DNA from: Muribaculaceae bacterium Isolate-013 (NCI)
Lineage (GTDB): Bacteria; Bacteroidota; Bacteroidia; Bacteroidales; Muribaculaceae
Direction: 5' to 3'
Assembly: GCA_004102785.1 (NCBI GenBank)
Contig: SCEJ01000002.1
Location: forward strand, 98,046-162,045
DNA: 64,000 nucleotides
Positions within the stretch are counted from its first letter, which is position 1; every line of letters starts with the position of its first letter. Both the position numbers and the translations under genes were made by a program. Of the stretch, positions 53,356-60,856 are shown piece after piece. Under the pieces are notes generated by a model, which was not told the DNA's origin, searched no databases, and saw only the letters and a program-made list of their open reading frames with translations.

Positions 53356-53610
53356 TTATTTTGTTTTTCCAATTTTTGCAAATCCATTTGCATAGTTTCC
53401 TATAATATTGTGATTATCATCACAAATATATCCATTGAAGTAATATCCTATGAGTATTTTATTTTCGGTGAAAATATAGCCATTGGAATAGTTTCCAATC
53501 ATTTTACCCTGGGTGTTAAATACATATCCATTTCGATAGGTAATCAGAGAAGTTTTATATGAGCATGAGTATAAGCATAAAACACTCAGAGTTAGCAACA
53601 ATGTCCTCAT
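53356..53610 (-). CDS. Small repeat lipoprotein (beta-flower-like)
   Basis: It has 84 residues with a lipobox (LYSC, Cys16). The mature part is four near-repeats of about 16-17 residues, each NGY-(V/I/A)-...-IG-(N/Y)-Y: RNGYVFNTQGKMIGNYS, NGYIFTENKILIGYYF, NGYICDDNHNIIGNYA, NGFAKIG. This resembles the four-fold beta-flower repeat type, known in small proteins of unclear function. It lies between the beta-barrel and rteA-like genes with short gaps, so it is cotranscribed with both. Confidence 0.75.
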   Translation of the reverse strand: MRTLLLTLSVLCLYSCSYKTSLITYRNGYVFNTQGKMIGNYSNGYIFTENKILIGYYFNGYICDDNHNIIGNYANGFAKIGKTK

Positions 53611-53622
53611 ATCATTTTTGAA

Positions 53623-55914
53623 TTAGTATCTGAATCTTGATGTATCTATTCCTTTTATCTCCTTTTTCTTATATCCGCCAAAACAATAACTGAAATGCAA
53701 AGTAAATGAACGTGAATAAAATCCGCTGTTCATATCCAAGTGTTGCCCCTTAAAGCGGACTTTTGTTGCAGGCATTCCTGTATCAAATATGTCATTGCAA
53801 CGGGCTGATAAACTCAATTTGTCATTTGCAAAATTCCATTTTAATCCGGCAGTGAGATTAAAAATAGATTCTATATCAAATGTCCCTTGTATGACAGGAG
53901 TCTGTACATTCCCTATCAACTCGAAAGATAAATTCTTGTTTACTTTAAACGTGTTATCCAATGTGCCGCTAAATACCCATTTCCTCCGATTGAAAGGAAT
54001 GTCGAAAAAATCATCACAGCGTTGGTGCATTTGCATTCCGACTAAGGAGAATCGGGAATCCAGCCAGTTTCCTGCTTTAAAGGGTACTATGATATTTGCT
54101 CCCCATAGCTGCATATAGTTCCAGTTTGTATTTTTATAGATCAGTGCCAGCCTGTCGGTAGATTGATAGGCGGCTTGTGTGAAATAATCCGATGTATGCG
54201 TGAAAAACAGACTGAAAATATACTTCTTCATGAAGATATAACTTCCATTCAGATTATAATTCGTCATCGGCTTCAAATTCGGTGTACCCCACAATTCTGT
54301 ATATCCATTAAGATAACTGACGGAAGACTGCATATCCCAATAACTTGGATAGGTTTTATCCGTAGATAATGACAATTGAAACAGATGTTCCGGTGTTTTA
54401 AAATAGGTCAATGATGCTTGTGGAAAGACTGCCCATTTATGATAATTGCCAATCGTATAATACTCTCCTGTAGCAGAAACGGATAAAGATGTACCTGTTG
54501 CATAGTTTTTGCTCAACGACACATAAAAACTGGCAGTTTGTTCTCTCAGATTGGAATATGTATTTTGTGTTTGAATGTCACCTGTCACTTTATCGTAAGT
54601 TTGGAAATCAAGATCTTTGGCAAATCGATAGGAAACTCCATAACCCAAATTCCATCCTTTGGATAAAGAGTGTTTCCCGTCTACATAAATAGAATAGCGG
54701 TCTATCTTTTGTCCGCCAACCATAGAGAAACTACTCTGATTTCCATTTTGATAATCAGTATGTAAACATTGATTATTATTGGAAGTATAATAGGTATAGT
54801 CACCTCCTATTTCAAGACCGAATCCTGAATGATATTGCAATGTGACATTGTGCATTTGATTGTCAATATATTTATCAACATTACCGGTTTGGTAATTGCC
54901 TGATGTCCGGCTGTTATTATATTGGTCAGGGGTATAACTACCTGTGTAGGCAATATTGATATTGTTTTTATCGTTGAAATTATATTCAAAAGCGGCTCTA
55001 AGGTCATGCTTCCAATACTTGCTGCGCAACTGTTCATTTTGTGTGATAGAATGGAGTTCTTCTTTTAGCGTATGCTTGGAATCAAGGTCTATGTACTCCA
55101 TTTTTTTTACGTTATTTACTCCATACATTACATCAAAAGCCATTTTAGGAGTTGACAACCGAAAGTTCCCGTTCATTCCCCCGTCATTGAAGTATTGGTT
55201 TTTATAGTCAGCACTTATCTCACCCTGAAAAGAGTAGTCGTTTGAACGCTTTAAAACAACATTAATAGCCGCGCCCCGTACATGATATTCAGGAGGCGCA
55301 CTGTACATCACTTCCACTTTTTCCACACGATTAACCGGAGTATTGCGCAAAATCGTTTCAAGTTGTCCGGCATCCATTGTTGTTGGTTTGCCATTTAGAA
55401 TAATCGTCAGTTTCCCGGCTCCTGCCAAAGTCAGTATTCCTCTCTCTTCTTGTACTCCCGGTATCTTTGTCAATGCTTCATAAGCATTGTTTACAAGTTG
55501 ATTTTGGGTAAGGACAGCAAGATTATACCCTAAAAGTCCATTCTTCACTTTAACAAAAGGACGTTCTGCCTTTATAATAATTTCATCCAAAGCATAGTCT
55601 TTAGGTTGAAGTTGAATAGTTCCGACATCATTTCCCTTACCTGCCATTTGTTTGGTTTCATATAAAATGTGTTGTATTATCAAACGGTATTCTTCCTGTT
55701 GGCTATTAAAAACGAATATACCGTCAGTATTAGAGATGGATGCGGCTATATAGGTCGAATCCATCGCTTGCAGAATAATAGTCGCTCCGTCTATCGGTAG
55801 TTGTTCGGCATCTATTATTTTACCGCTAATCATTTGCCCATAAACAGTCGTTTGGGAGCAAACGAACGATAGGAAGAAAAATGTAAGTACTTTAATTTTG
55901 CGTAACTGCATCAT
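53623..55914 (-). CDS. Outer-membrane beta-barrel protein, TonB-receptor-like
   Basis: It has 763 residues with a signal peptide to about residue 26 (FFFLSFVCSQTTVYG). A CarboxypepD_reg-like domain follows (about 28-105: ISGKIIDAEQLPIDGATIIL), then a plug-like domain (YEALTKIPGVQEERGILTLAG, VNRVEKVEVMYSAPPEYHVRG) and a long barrel rich in alternating aromatic strands, ending FSYCFGGYKKKEIKGIDTSRFRY. It fits the OMP_b-brl_3 family. No SusD partner is present; a distinct lipoprotein precedes it. The ligand is unknown. Confidence 0.85.
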   Translation of the reverse strand: MMQLRKIKVLTFFFLSFVCSQTTVYGQMISGKIIDAEQLPIDGATIILQAMDSTYIAASISNTDGIFVFNSQQEEYRLIIQHILYETKQMAGKGNDVGTIQLQPKDYALDEIIIKAERPFVKVKNGLLGYNLAVLTQNQLVNNAYEALTKIPGVQEERGILTLAGAGKLTIILNGKPTTMDAGQLETILRNTPVNRVEKVEVMYSAPPEYHVRGAAINVVLKRSNDYSFQGEISADYKNQYFNDGGMNGNFRLSTPKMAFDVMYGVNNVKKMEYIDLDSKHTLKEELHSITQNEQLRSKYWKHDLRAAFEYNFNDKNNINIAYTGSYTPDQYNNSRTSGNYQTGNVDKYIDNQMHNVTLQYHSGFGLEIGGDYTYYTSNNNQCLHTDYQNGNQSSFSMVGGQKIDRYSIYVDGKHSLSKGWNLGYGVSYRFAKDLDFQTYDKVTGDIQTQNTYSNLREQTASFYVSLSKNYATGTSLSVSATGEYYTIGNYHKWAVFPQASLTYFKTPEHLFQLSLSTDKTYPSYWDMQSSVSYLNGYTELWGTPNLKPMTNYNLNGSYIFMKKYIFSLFFTHTSDYFTQAAYQSTDRLALIYKNTNWNYMQLWGANIIVPFKAGNWLDSRFSLVGMQMHQRCDDFFDIPFNRRKWVFSGTLDNTFKVNKNLSFELIGNVQTPVIQGTFDIESIFNLTAGLKWNFANDKLSLSARCNDIFDTGMPATKVRFKGQHLDMNSGFYSRSFTLHFSYCFGGYKKKEIKGIDTSRFRY

Positions 55915-55942
55915 ACGAATTCAGTTGATTACAAGAAATCTA

Positions 55943-56791
55943 TCAATCCAATATGTATTTCGGAATGGATACAAAGCTTATTATTCCTCTTATTCGATAG
56001 TCTGTATCAGGAACGGTCAATATCATAGTCATATCTATGGGAGCAGGTGATTTGGTCAAAGCATTGTTTATAAGCCTTTCCCAATCGACGCCTAAGTAGG
56101 CTTGAATGACTTGTAGCACGTACGAAGAACTGGCTTCTTCGCCATACAGTTCTATTTGGAAATCATAGAACTTCGACGCAGTAGTTCCAGCATCAGCGGG
56201 ATTGTGTTTGTATAAGCGTAAGTTGGGAATAGCGTATTTAGTGGGTGCCGCACCTGTGTCGGCATTCTGCGTGATGAAGAACTCGTAACCGCTGTCTTTT
56301 AGTATAGGCTTGTTATATATGTTATCTTGGTCGAACAGATAGTAGTCCTGAGCTTGATTGTTCACTAAAAAGAGTGTGGTGCCTGCCGGCAATATCGGGT
56401 AGTTGCTGTCATTGATAACGTATGCAAGGTAGCAATCTGTTACTTTCACTTCAATAGTTTCTTTATCTCCTGTCACATTGTCTATAATGGACAGCATGGT
56501 ACTTCCTTTCTGTTTTCCGAACAAAGAGACAACACCTCCCGGCTTGTCTGCATATAACTTGCCATTATAAGTGGCTTGCAAAATATTTTCATCTTCTATC
56601 GCCAAACTAATATCCCCACTACCATTTGTTATGTAGATGCTGTTAGTTTCTTGTCCTAATCTTACCTCATAGTAAGTATCTCCAAGACAGAACGGAGTAA
56701 TCGCTTCATTTTCGTTATTATCATCACTGCAACTTGTCAGTGACCATATGCTTAGCAGCAATGCTATATGCCAGAATTTAAGTTGGTTCAT
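55943..56791 (-). CDS. Surface lipoprotein of unknown function
   Basis: It has 282 residues from ATG 56791; the longer frame begins upstream of the promoter and is rejected. The lipobox is LTSCSDDNN, and the acidic residues after Cys are typical of surface export in Bacteroidetes. An Ig-like beta region (SGDISLAIEDENILQATYNG, KGSTMLSIIDNVTGDKETIEV) is followed by a unique C-terminal domain. It is 28 nt upstream of the beta-barrel gene and probably its partner. Confidence 0.75.
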   Translation of the reverse strand: MNQLKFWHIALLLSIWSLTSCSDDNNENEAITPFCLGDTYYEVRLGQETNSIYITNGSGDISLAIEDENILQATYNGKLYADKPGGVVSLFGKQKGSTMLSIIDNVTGDKETIEVKVTDCYLAYVINDSNYPILPAGTTLFLVNNQAQDYYLFDQDNIYNKPILKDSGYEFFITQNADTGAAPTKYAIPNLRLYKHNPADAGTTASKFYDFQIELYGEEASSSYVLQVIQAYLGVDWERLINNALTKSPAPIDMTMILTVPDTDYRIRGIISFVSIPKYILD

Positions 56792-56820
56792 ATTACTTTT
56801 TTTGGTTGTTATAATCAGTG

Positions 56821-56870
56821 CAAAGTTACGGGCATTAAACGAAACAACTCTCAAACTAAGTTGAGAGTTG
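56821..56870 (-). promoter_or_regulatory. Promoter and palindromic operator of the cargo-rteAB operon
   Basis: Leftward -7 box TAACTTTG (plus-strand CAAAGTTA, 56821-56828). Just upstream is a perfect 10-bp palindrome, CAACTCTCAA-6 nt-TTGAGAGTTG (56845-56870), covering the -33 region. It is placed to bind the Crp-family regulator encoded immediately upstream. Confidence 0.6.
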
Positions 56871-56896
56871 CACAGAAGGGTATTTTTTCGGAGATG

Positions 56897-57466
56897 CTAT
56901 TTCTCTCCAAAAGTAATCTCCTTGCGAATACGGCTAAGATATGTTGGCGTTATTTGCAGATAAGATGCCAATTCTTTAAGTGTGATGTTTTGCAGTATAT
57001 CAGGGCAACACCTTAATAAATGGATATAATGTTCCTTTGCAGACAGACGATACATATTCAGAAAACTATCGTATGCCTGAATGAAAAATCCGTCCGATAT
57101 AGCACTATGCAGCTTAGGTTCTTTCTCGAATAGTTCATCCACAATGTTTCGGTTACATACATAAACTTCAGAATCCTTTGCCGCTATAATATCTGCTGCA
57201 ACAGGAGTATTCATCACCAGACTTGAATAATCACCTATCGGAGTATCACAAAATGAAAATCCGGTAATATGAATATTACCCTCTGAGTCTATCACAGAAT
57301 ACTTGAAATATCCGTGTTTAATGAATCCCCATACACATTTTGTGGTTTCTCCACGATGAAGAAAATATTCACCTTTTTTGTATGAGCGTAACTTACCCTC
57401 TTTGGTGCATAGTTCGCGCCAAAAGTTCAAATCAATTTTATCTATATAGAGATTGAATTTATCCAT
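56897..57466 (-). CDS. Crp/Fnr-family transcriptional regulator
   Basis: It has 189 residues. An N-terminal cyclic-nucleotide-binding-like barrel (YKKGEYFLHRGETTKCVWGFIKHGYFKYSV, VYVCNRNIVDEL) is joined by a long helix to a C-terminal HTH (TLKELASYLQITPTYLSRIRKEI). There is no cysteine cluster for an iron-sulfur centre. Bacteroidetes members often respond to unknown small molecules. The palindrome at 56845-56870 between this gene and the next fits its target. Confidence 0.88.
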   Translation of the reverse strand: MDKFNLYIDKIDLNFWRELCTKEGKLRSYKKGEYFLHRGETTKCVWGFIKHGYFKYSVIDSEGNIHITGFSFCDTPIGDYSSLVMNTPVAADIIAAKDSEVYVCNRNIVDELFEKEPKLHSAISDGFFIQAYDSFLNMYRLSAKEHYIHLLRCCPDILQNITLKELASYLQITPTYLSRIRKEITFGEK

Positions 57467-57540
57467 ATAATAGTCTGTATGACATCTATTTGCAAAGGTA
57501 GTGATTTTATTTCAAACTATCTATAACATAACATGTAAAT

Positions 57541-57577
57541 GAAGCCATTCAGACTACAATTCACTCTAAATGGCTTC
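57541..57577. terminator. Hairpin at the mob/cargo joint
   Basis: GAAGCCATT (57541-57549) pairs with AATGGCTTC (57569-57577), 19-nt loop. It is weak as a terminator because no T-run follows, but it separates the mob remnant from the Crp gene. Confidence 0.35.
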
Positions 57578-57595
57578 TTGGGACTATTAAAATTT

Positions 57596-57724
57596 TACAT
57601 TTTCATTCCTATCGGTCGGTTCTCATCCTTGACATACAGCCCCGGACGCACGATTGTGACATGGTCGGCAATGAAATTGCCCGTGGGAATTCGTTCACTT
57701 GCCGGACTGCTTATCAAAGGAGCA
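57596..57724 (-). pseudogene. Possible remnant of the gene after mobA
   Basis: On the reverse strand, after the mobA stop, an open stretch of about 40 codons without its own start ends RIPTGNFIADHVTIVRPG...NRPIGMKM. It looks like the C-terminal end of a protein I cannot name. In CTnDOT-like elements mobB (relaxase) should follow mobA, so this may mark the joint of a deletion. Confidence 0.3.
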
Positions 57725-58159
57725 TTATGCCATGGAATCGTCCCATCTTTGTTGCCACTTAGCCTCCATCTCCCTCGAAAGCTCCACAATCTCCCGGCTC
57801 AGTTTCACGAGGTCGATGGTACACTTCTCCAGCTTGTAGAGCAACACCATCGCCTTTTTCTCCGAAAAGTGGATGCGCAGCTCTTTAACGACCTGATTGT
57901 AGTTCGTGCCTATGCAGCGGAACTGGACATGGAAATCCGACAGCTTGGTGTAGTAGTCCAGCATCGTCTTGTCCACCTTCAGCACCTTGAACTTCTGTCC
58001 GAAGAAGTGCGCTTTTAGAAAGACTGCTTTCGCATACACGTTCGATTCCTCGTACATCGTCAGGAACCTGTTCCATTCCACATCGTCGAAGCGCACCATC
58101 ACGCAGTGCGTCTTCGGGTTCAACTTGGGATTTCTCCCGTACTTAGTCTTCTTTTTCAT
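57725..58159 (-). CDS. MobA-like mobilization accessory protein of CTnDOT type
   Basis: It has 144 residues from ATG 58159 (KKKTKYGRNPKLNPKTHCVMVRFDDVEWNRF). This fits the small MobA accessory proteins of Bacteroides conjugative transposons, which assist the MobB relaxase. Typical segments are FHVQFRCIGTNYNQVVKELR and a helical C-terminus. The relaxase that should follow is missing. Nested hairpins upstream (58228-58356) are a candidate oriT. Confidence 0.72.
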   Translation of the reverse strand: MKKKTKYGRNPKLNPKTHCVMVRFDDVEWNRFLTMYEESNVYAKAVFLKAHFFGQKFKVLKVDKTMLDYYTKLSDFHVQFRCIGTNYNQVVKELRIHFSEKKAMVLLYKLEKCTIDLVKLSREIVELSREMEAKWQQRWDDSMA

Positions 58160-58227
58160 ACTTCTTAATTCTTTTAATTTTATGGCTTGTCTATTGCTTA
58201 ATCTTTGATTAAAGAACCCCGAAATTA

Positions 58228-58399
58228 TCCGACTGCGGAGGATAATTCTGCCCACGGCGGTGAAGGCATTTTCAGTTACTTAGAATTATTCGGGTAACTG
58301 AAAATATACCTTGCTGTGTCTTTGAGGACACAAAAATCCTCCGCCTGTCGGATTTGTTTCCGGGTGTACTCACTCATCTTGGGTATCGGTTAAGCCGAT
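58228..58399. other. Candidate oriT of element 3
   Basis: A perfect 12-bp inverted repeat ATTTTCAGTTAC/GTAACTGAAAAT (58268-58279/58294-58305) is nested between CCGACTGCGGAGGAT and a near-complementary ATCCTCCGCCTGTCGG. TGTGTC/GACACA and ATCGG/CCGAT hairpins follow. It is non-coding and located directly upstream of the mobA-like gene. Confidence 0.5.
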
Positions 58400-58439
58400 G
58401 AAGTGTATTCACCAGCCCAACCGACTTTCTGTAATCCCG

Positions 58440-58907
58440 TCAGAGCTTGCGCCACTGCTCGATGTCGTTCCGATAGGTGTCGAGGTGCAGGCGGACGAGG
58501 TTTTCAATCAGCCCCGATGCGCTCATGCCCTTTCCTCCGAGGAAGCGGACAACCCTGTCGAGTTCGTCACGCACCGTCTCGCTGACGAACACGGGCTTGC
58601 GGTTGACAAGTTTCGGGACTTTCAGGTAGGTGGCGCGGTACTCCTCCAACGACAACCTGCGCTGCTTGCTGCTGACACGCTTCTGCAGCATTGCCGTTTT
58701 CTCGACCGCCTCACTTGACGGTTCATCCGCCATAGCGGTCTCCGTTTCCTCCGTAACGGTATTGCCGGGCAGTTCCAGCTCATCCGGCTCCAGACCGATA
58801 CGTCTGTAGATGTCATTCATCGACTTGGGAGTGTAGGATTCCCTGCGTCCCATCTTTTCCACGATTTCACGAGCCTGCTGCTCTGTAATGTTTGGTTCTC
58901 TCTTCAT
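58440..58907 (-). CDS. DUF3408-family protein
   Basis: It has 155 residues from ATG 58907 (KREPNITEQQAREIVEKMG). The conserved C-terminal half FVSETVRDELDRVVRFLGG, then KGMSASGLIENLVRLHLD, is an RHH-like domain found next to the ParA and Mob genes of Bacteroides conjugative transposons. The parA gene expected upstream is absent. Confidence 0.8.
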   Translation of the reverse strand: MKREPNITEQQAREIVEKMGRRESYTPKSMNDIYRRIGLEPDELELPGNTVTEETETAMADEPSSEAVEKTAMLQKRVSSKQRRLSLEEYRATYLKVPKLVNRKPVFVSETVRDELDRVVRFLGGKGMSASGLIENLVRLHLDTYRNDIEQWRKL

Positions 58908-59449
58908 TGTAAAAAACAAATTGATTAAGTTATTAACTGTGGTCTTGGTAAACACCTTGACCGATTATCGGGAGCAAAGTAAGGTGCTTTAATACAGTCA
59001 GTCAAGCACTTGGATTCTCTTAGGCAATTTTGTGTGGTTTTGCATTATGGCGGTTGATAAAGCGGTGAGGACTTCACCGTTTTGCCGGATGTATATGCCC
59101 GAAAGGGCAAAGACTCAATTGTAGGCGAATTTGAATTAAGTCCTTATTTTTCCCCTTGCCACCTTTCTATTTTTTAGAATTAAGAGGATAACCGCTGCCT
59201 CCAGCCAATGCCAACCTCTACCACCCTGTGCCACTTGCTGCCAGACCTGATTGAAACCATTGCCGGATGCCGGATTATGTATTTCTTTGCAGGAGAAGGA
59301 ATGATAGCCGCCAAAGGGAAGTCAGCATCCCGGACAATGACTGCCGTATCAGCGCAACACGCTTCCACTTTCGGGGAACCTATTGTCAGGTAACAGATTA
59401 TATATTCCTTTGCGGCAAAAGAAACAGTAACAACTAAAAGAAAGACAAT
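58908..59449. other. Non-coding divergent region
   Basis: It separates the leftward DUF3408 gene from the rightward HTH genes, where a parA gene would lie in an intact element. Short frames on both strands at 59180-59393 lack coding character. Two related segments, GATTATGTATTTCTTTGC (59272-59289) and GATTATATATTCCTTTGC (59397-59414), form an imperfect direct repeat. The second is a plausible leader of the HTH gene at 59450. Confidence 0.4.
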
Positions 59450-59761
59450 ATGGAAATCGTATCAATCGAGAGAAAGACCTTCGAGGAACTGGTCGCCAAG
59501 TTCGACCGCTTCGTCAGCCGTATGGATGCCATCTGCCATCGTCACGGCGAAAAGAAAATGAGCGAGTGGATGGACAATCAGGACGTGTGCCGGATGCTCA
59601 ACATCAGCCCCCGAACCTTGCAGACGCTTCGGGACAACGGCACGTTGGCTTATTCGCAGATAAACCACAAGACCTATTACCGTCCCGAAGACGTGCAACG
59701 CATCGTTTCCATCGTGGAGGACAGGCGAAAAGAAGCAAAGTTCAAAGGCAGAACAATCTGA
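59450..59761 (+). CDS. Small HTH_17 protein, Xis2-like (first)
   Basis: It has 103 residues. A helical head (FEELVAKFDRFVSRMDAICHRH) is followed by a MerR/Xis-type HTH (MDNQDVCRMLNISPRTLQTLRDNG, YSQINHKTYYRPEDVQRIV). Pairs of such genes near the integrase are typical of CTnDOT-family elements (Xis2c/Xis2d), where they drive excision. It is 46 nt upstream of a second gene of the same type. Confidence 0.85.
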   Translation: MEIVSIERKTFEELVAKFDRFVSRMDAICHRHGEKKMSEWMDNQDVCRMLNISPRTLQTLRDNGTLAYSQINHKTYYRPEDVQRIVSIVEDRRKEAKFKGRTI

Positions 59762-59807
59762 TAACCGAATAGAGTAATAACAATAATTCCACTAAATCCA
59801 AAGTAAT

Positions 59808-60113
59808 ATGAACGAACTGATTAACAAAGACAACGAGTGGATAATCCACTTCTTGGGCAGCCTTGACCGTCTGCTGGACAACGTAGAGCATCTGACCGCA
59901 AACTACCGCCCGACACTGAACGGGGAGCGTTTCTTCACAGACAAGGAAGTGTCGGCACGGTTGAAAGTGAGCCGCCGGACGCTTCAGGACTACCGCAACG
60001 AGGGACGTATAGCCTACATTCAGTTGGGCGGCAAAATCCTCTACCGTGAATCCGACATCGAAAGGATGCTGGCTGACGGCTACCAATCCGCCTACCGACT
60101 GAAGGCAACCTGA
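59808..60113 (+). CDS. Small HTH_17 protein, Xis2-like (second)
   Basis: It has 101 residues. The fold is the same: a helical head and an HTH unit (FTDKEVSARLKVSRRTLQDYRNEG, YIQLGGKILYRESDIERML). It forms an operon with the preceding gene and ends before a very strong hairpin terminator. Together the two are the probable recombination directionality factors for the integrases at 60857-63320. Confidence 0.85.
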   Translation: MNELINKDNEWIIHFLGSLDRLLDNVEHLTANYRPTLNGERFFTDKEVSARLKVSRRTLQDYRNEGRIAYIQLGGKILYRESDIERMLADGYQSAYRLKAT

Positions 60114-60460
60114 TTTTCTTGAAGGAGCGCAGTTTGCCGTCTGCCCTATGTTTGCGGCAGCAATGGAACTTCGGCAAAAAGACAAAAGGAACGGCTTACA
60201 GATGAAGCATCAATGTTTAGCTTCGTCTGTAAGCCGTTCCTCTATTTCTTCTGATTTCCCGCCAGTCGCTTGTTTCCGTTGCCGGATGCCTTTCAAGCGT
60301 GTGGATGGCAGTGGCAAGGTTTTCGGGCGGAATACGCTCAAACCCGTTTGAGGAAGATTCTGCCTGAAACGGCTCTGCCGCCTGACCTTGCCAATGCCGT
60401 CAAAGCCACACGCTACCTTTGCATCCGAGCATCGGGAACAGGTGGCTGACGGGATGAACC
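60114..60460. other. Non-coding region with strong terminator
   Basis: It contains the 60187-60241 hairpin. The remaining GC-rich stretch has only short frames on both strands, without recognisable domains. It could be decayed coding DNA of a lost xis-operon gene. Confidence 0.35.
60187..60241. terminator. 22-bp stem bidirectional terminator
   Basis: AGGAACGGCTTACAGATGAAGC (two blocks, 60187-60208) pairs with 60220-60241 with one mismatch, 11-nt loop. T-rich exits on both strands. It separates the rightward HTH operon from the leftward genes. Confidence 0.85.
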
Positions 60461-60835
60461 TCAACTATACCATAGGTTACTGCCCTTACCGCAAGAGAAG
60501 AACAATGTTGTCGGACTTCCTTTCTTGGAGGCGCAGATTTCATTTATTACGAACCGTCTGAACTGAAAACTTTCTTTACTGCATATCCTGAATGCAATGG
60601 CTATAATCATTTCAAGGTTATACACATCATAGCTGATGCCGTCAGTTTGCTTGATATACTTCATTGTATAAGTTTCACTCAATTCCTTGTTCTTGTAGAT
60701 TGCCCGTATCGCCTTGCGGATGTCGCACGAGAACACCCCAAACAGGTCGGCTATCTCAAACTGGGTCATCCACACGGGGGCAGTTGGTACGGTGACCACC
60801 CCCGTTTCACTGATTGTTATTATTCCTCTGTTCAT
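60461..60835 (-). CDS. Unknown small protein next to the integrases, possibly altered C-terminus
   Basis: It has 124 residues, beginning MNRGIITISETGVVTVPTAP, with an HTH-like WMTQFEIADLFGVFSCDIRKAIRAIY segment and VYNLEMIIAIAFRI. Similar small proteins lie beside integrases in Bacteroides conjugative transposons. The last 20 residues (TTLFFSCGKGSNLWYS) look unlike the rest and may come from a frameshift or deletion. Its function is unknown. It lies 21 nt upstream of, and on the same strand as, nothing but the DUF/HTH gap, and downstream of the integrases. Confidence 0.6.
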   Translation of the reverse strand: MNRGIITISETGVVTVPTAPVWMTQFEIADLFGVFSCDIRKAIRAIYKNKELSETYTMKYIKQTDGISYDVYNLEMIIAIAFRICSKESFQFRRFVINEICASKKGSPTTLFFSCGKGSNLWYS

Positions 60836-60856
60836 AATTCATCTATTTTATAATGG

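Noticed and set aside
53623..56791. SusC/SusD nutrient-uptake pair
   Set aside because: The lipoprotein has no SusD-like TPR features and is short (282 residues). The barrel is of the OMP_b-brl_3 type and is shorter than SusC proteins.
60148..60464. Small frames on both strands between the HTH operon and the 124-residue gene
   Set aside because: They overlap the 22-bp-stem terminator, have no recognisable domain and no promoter or start context.
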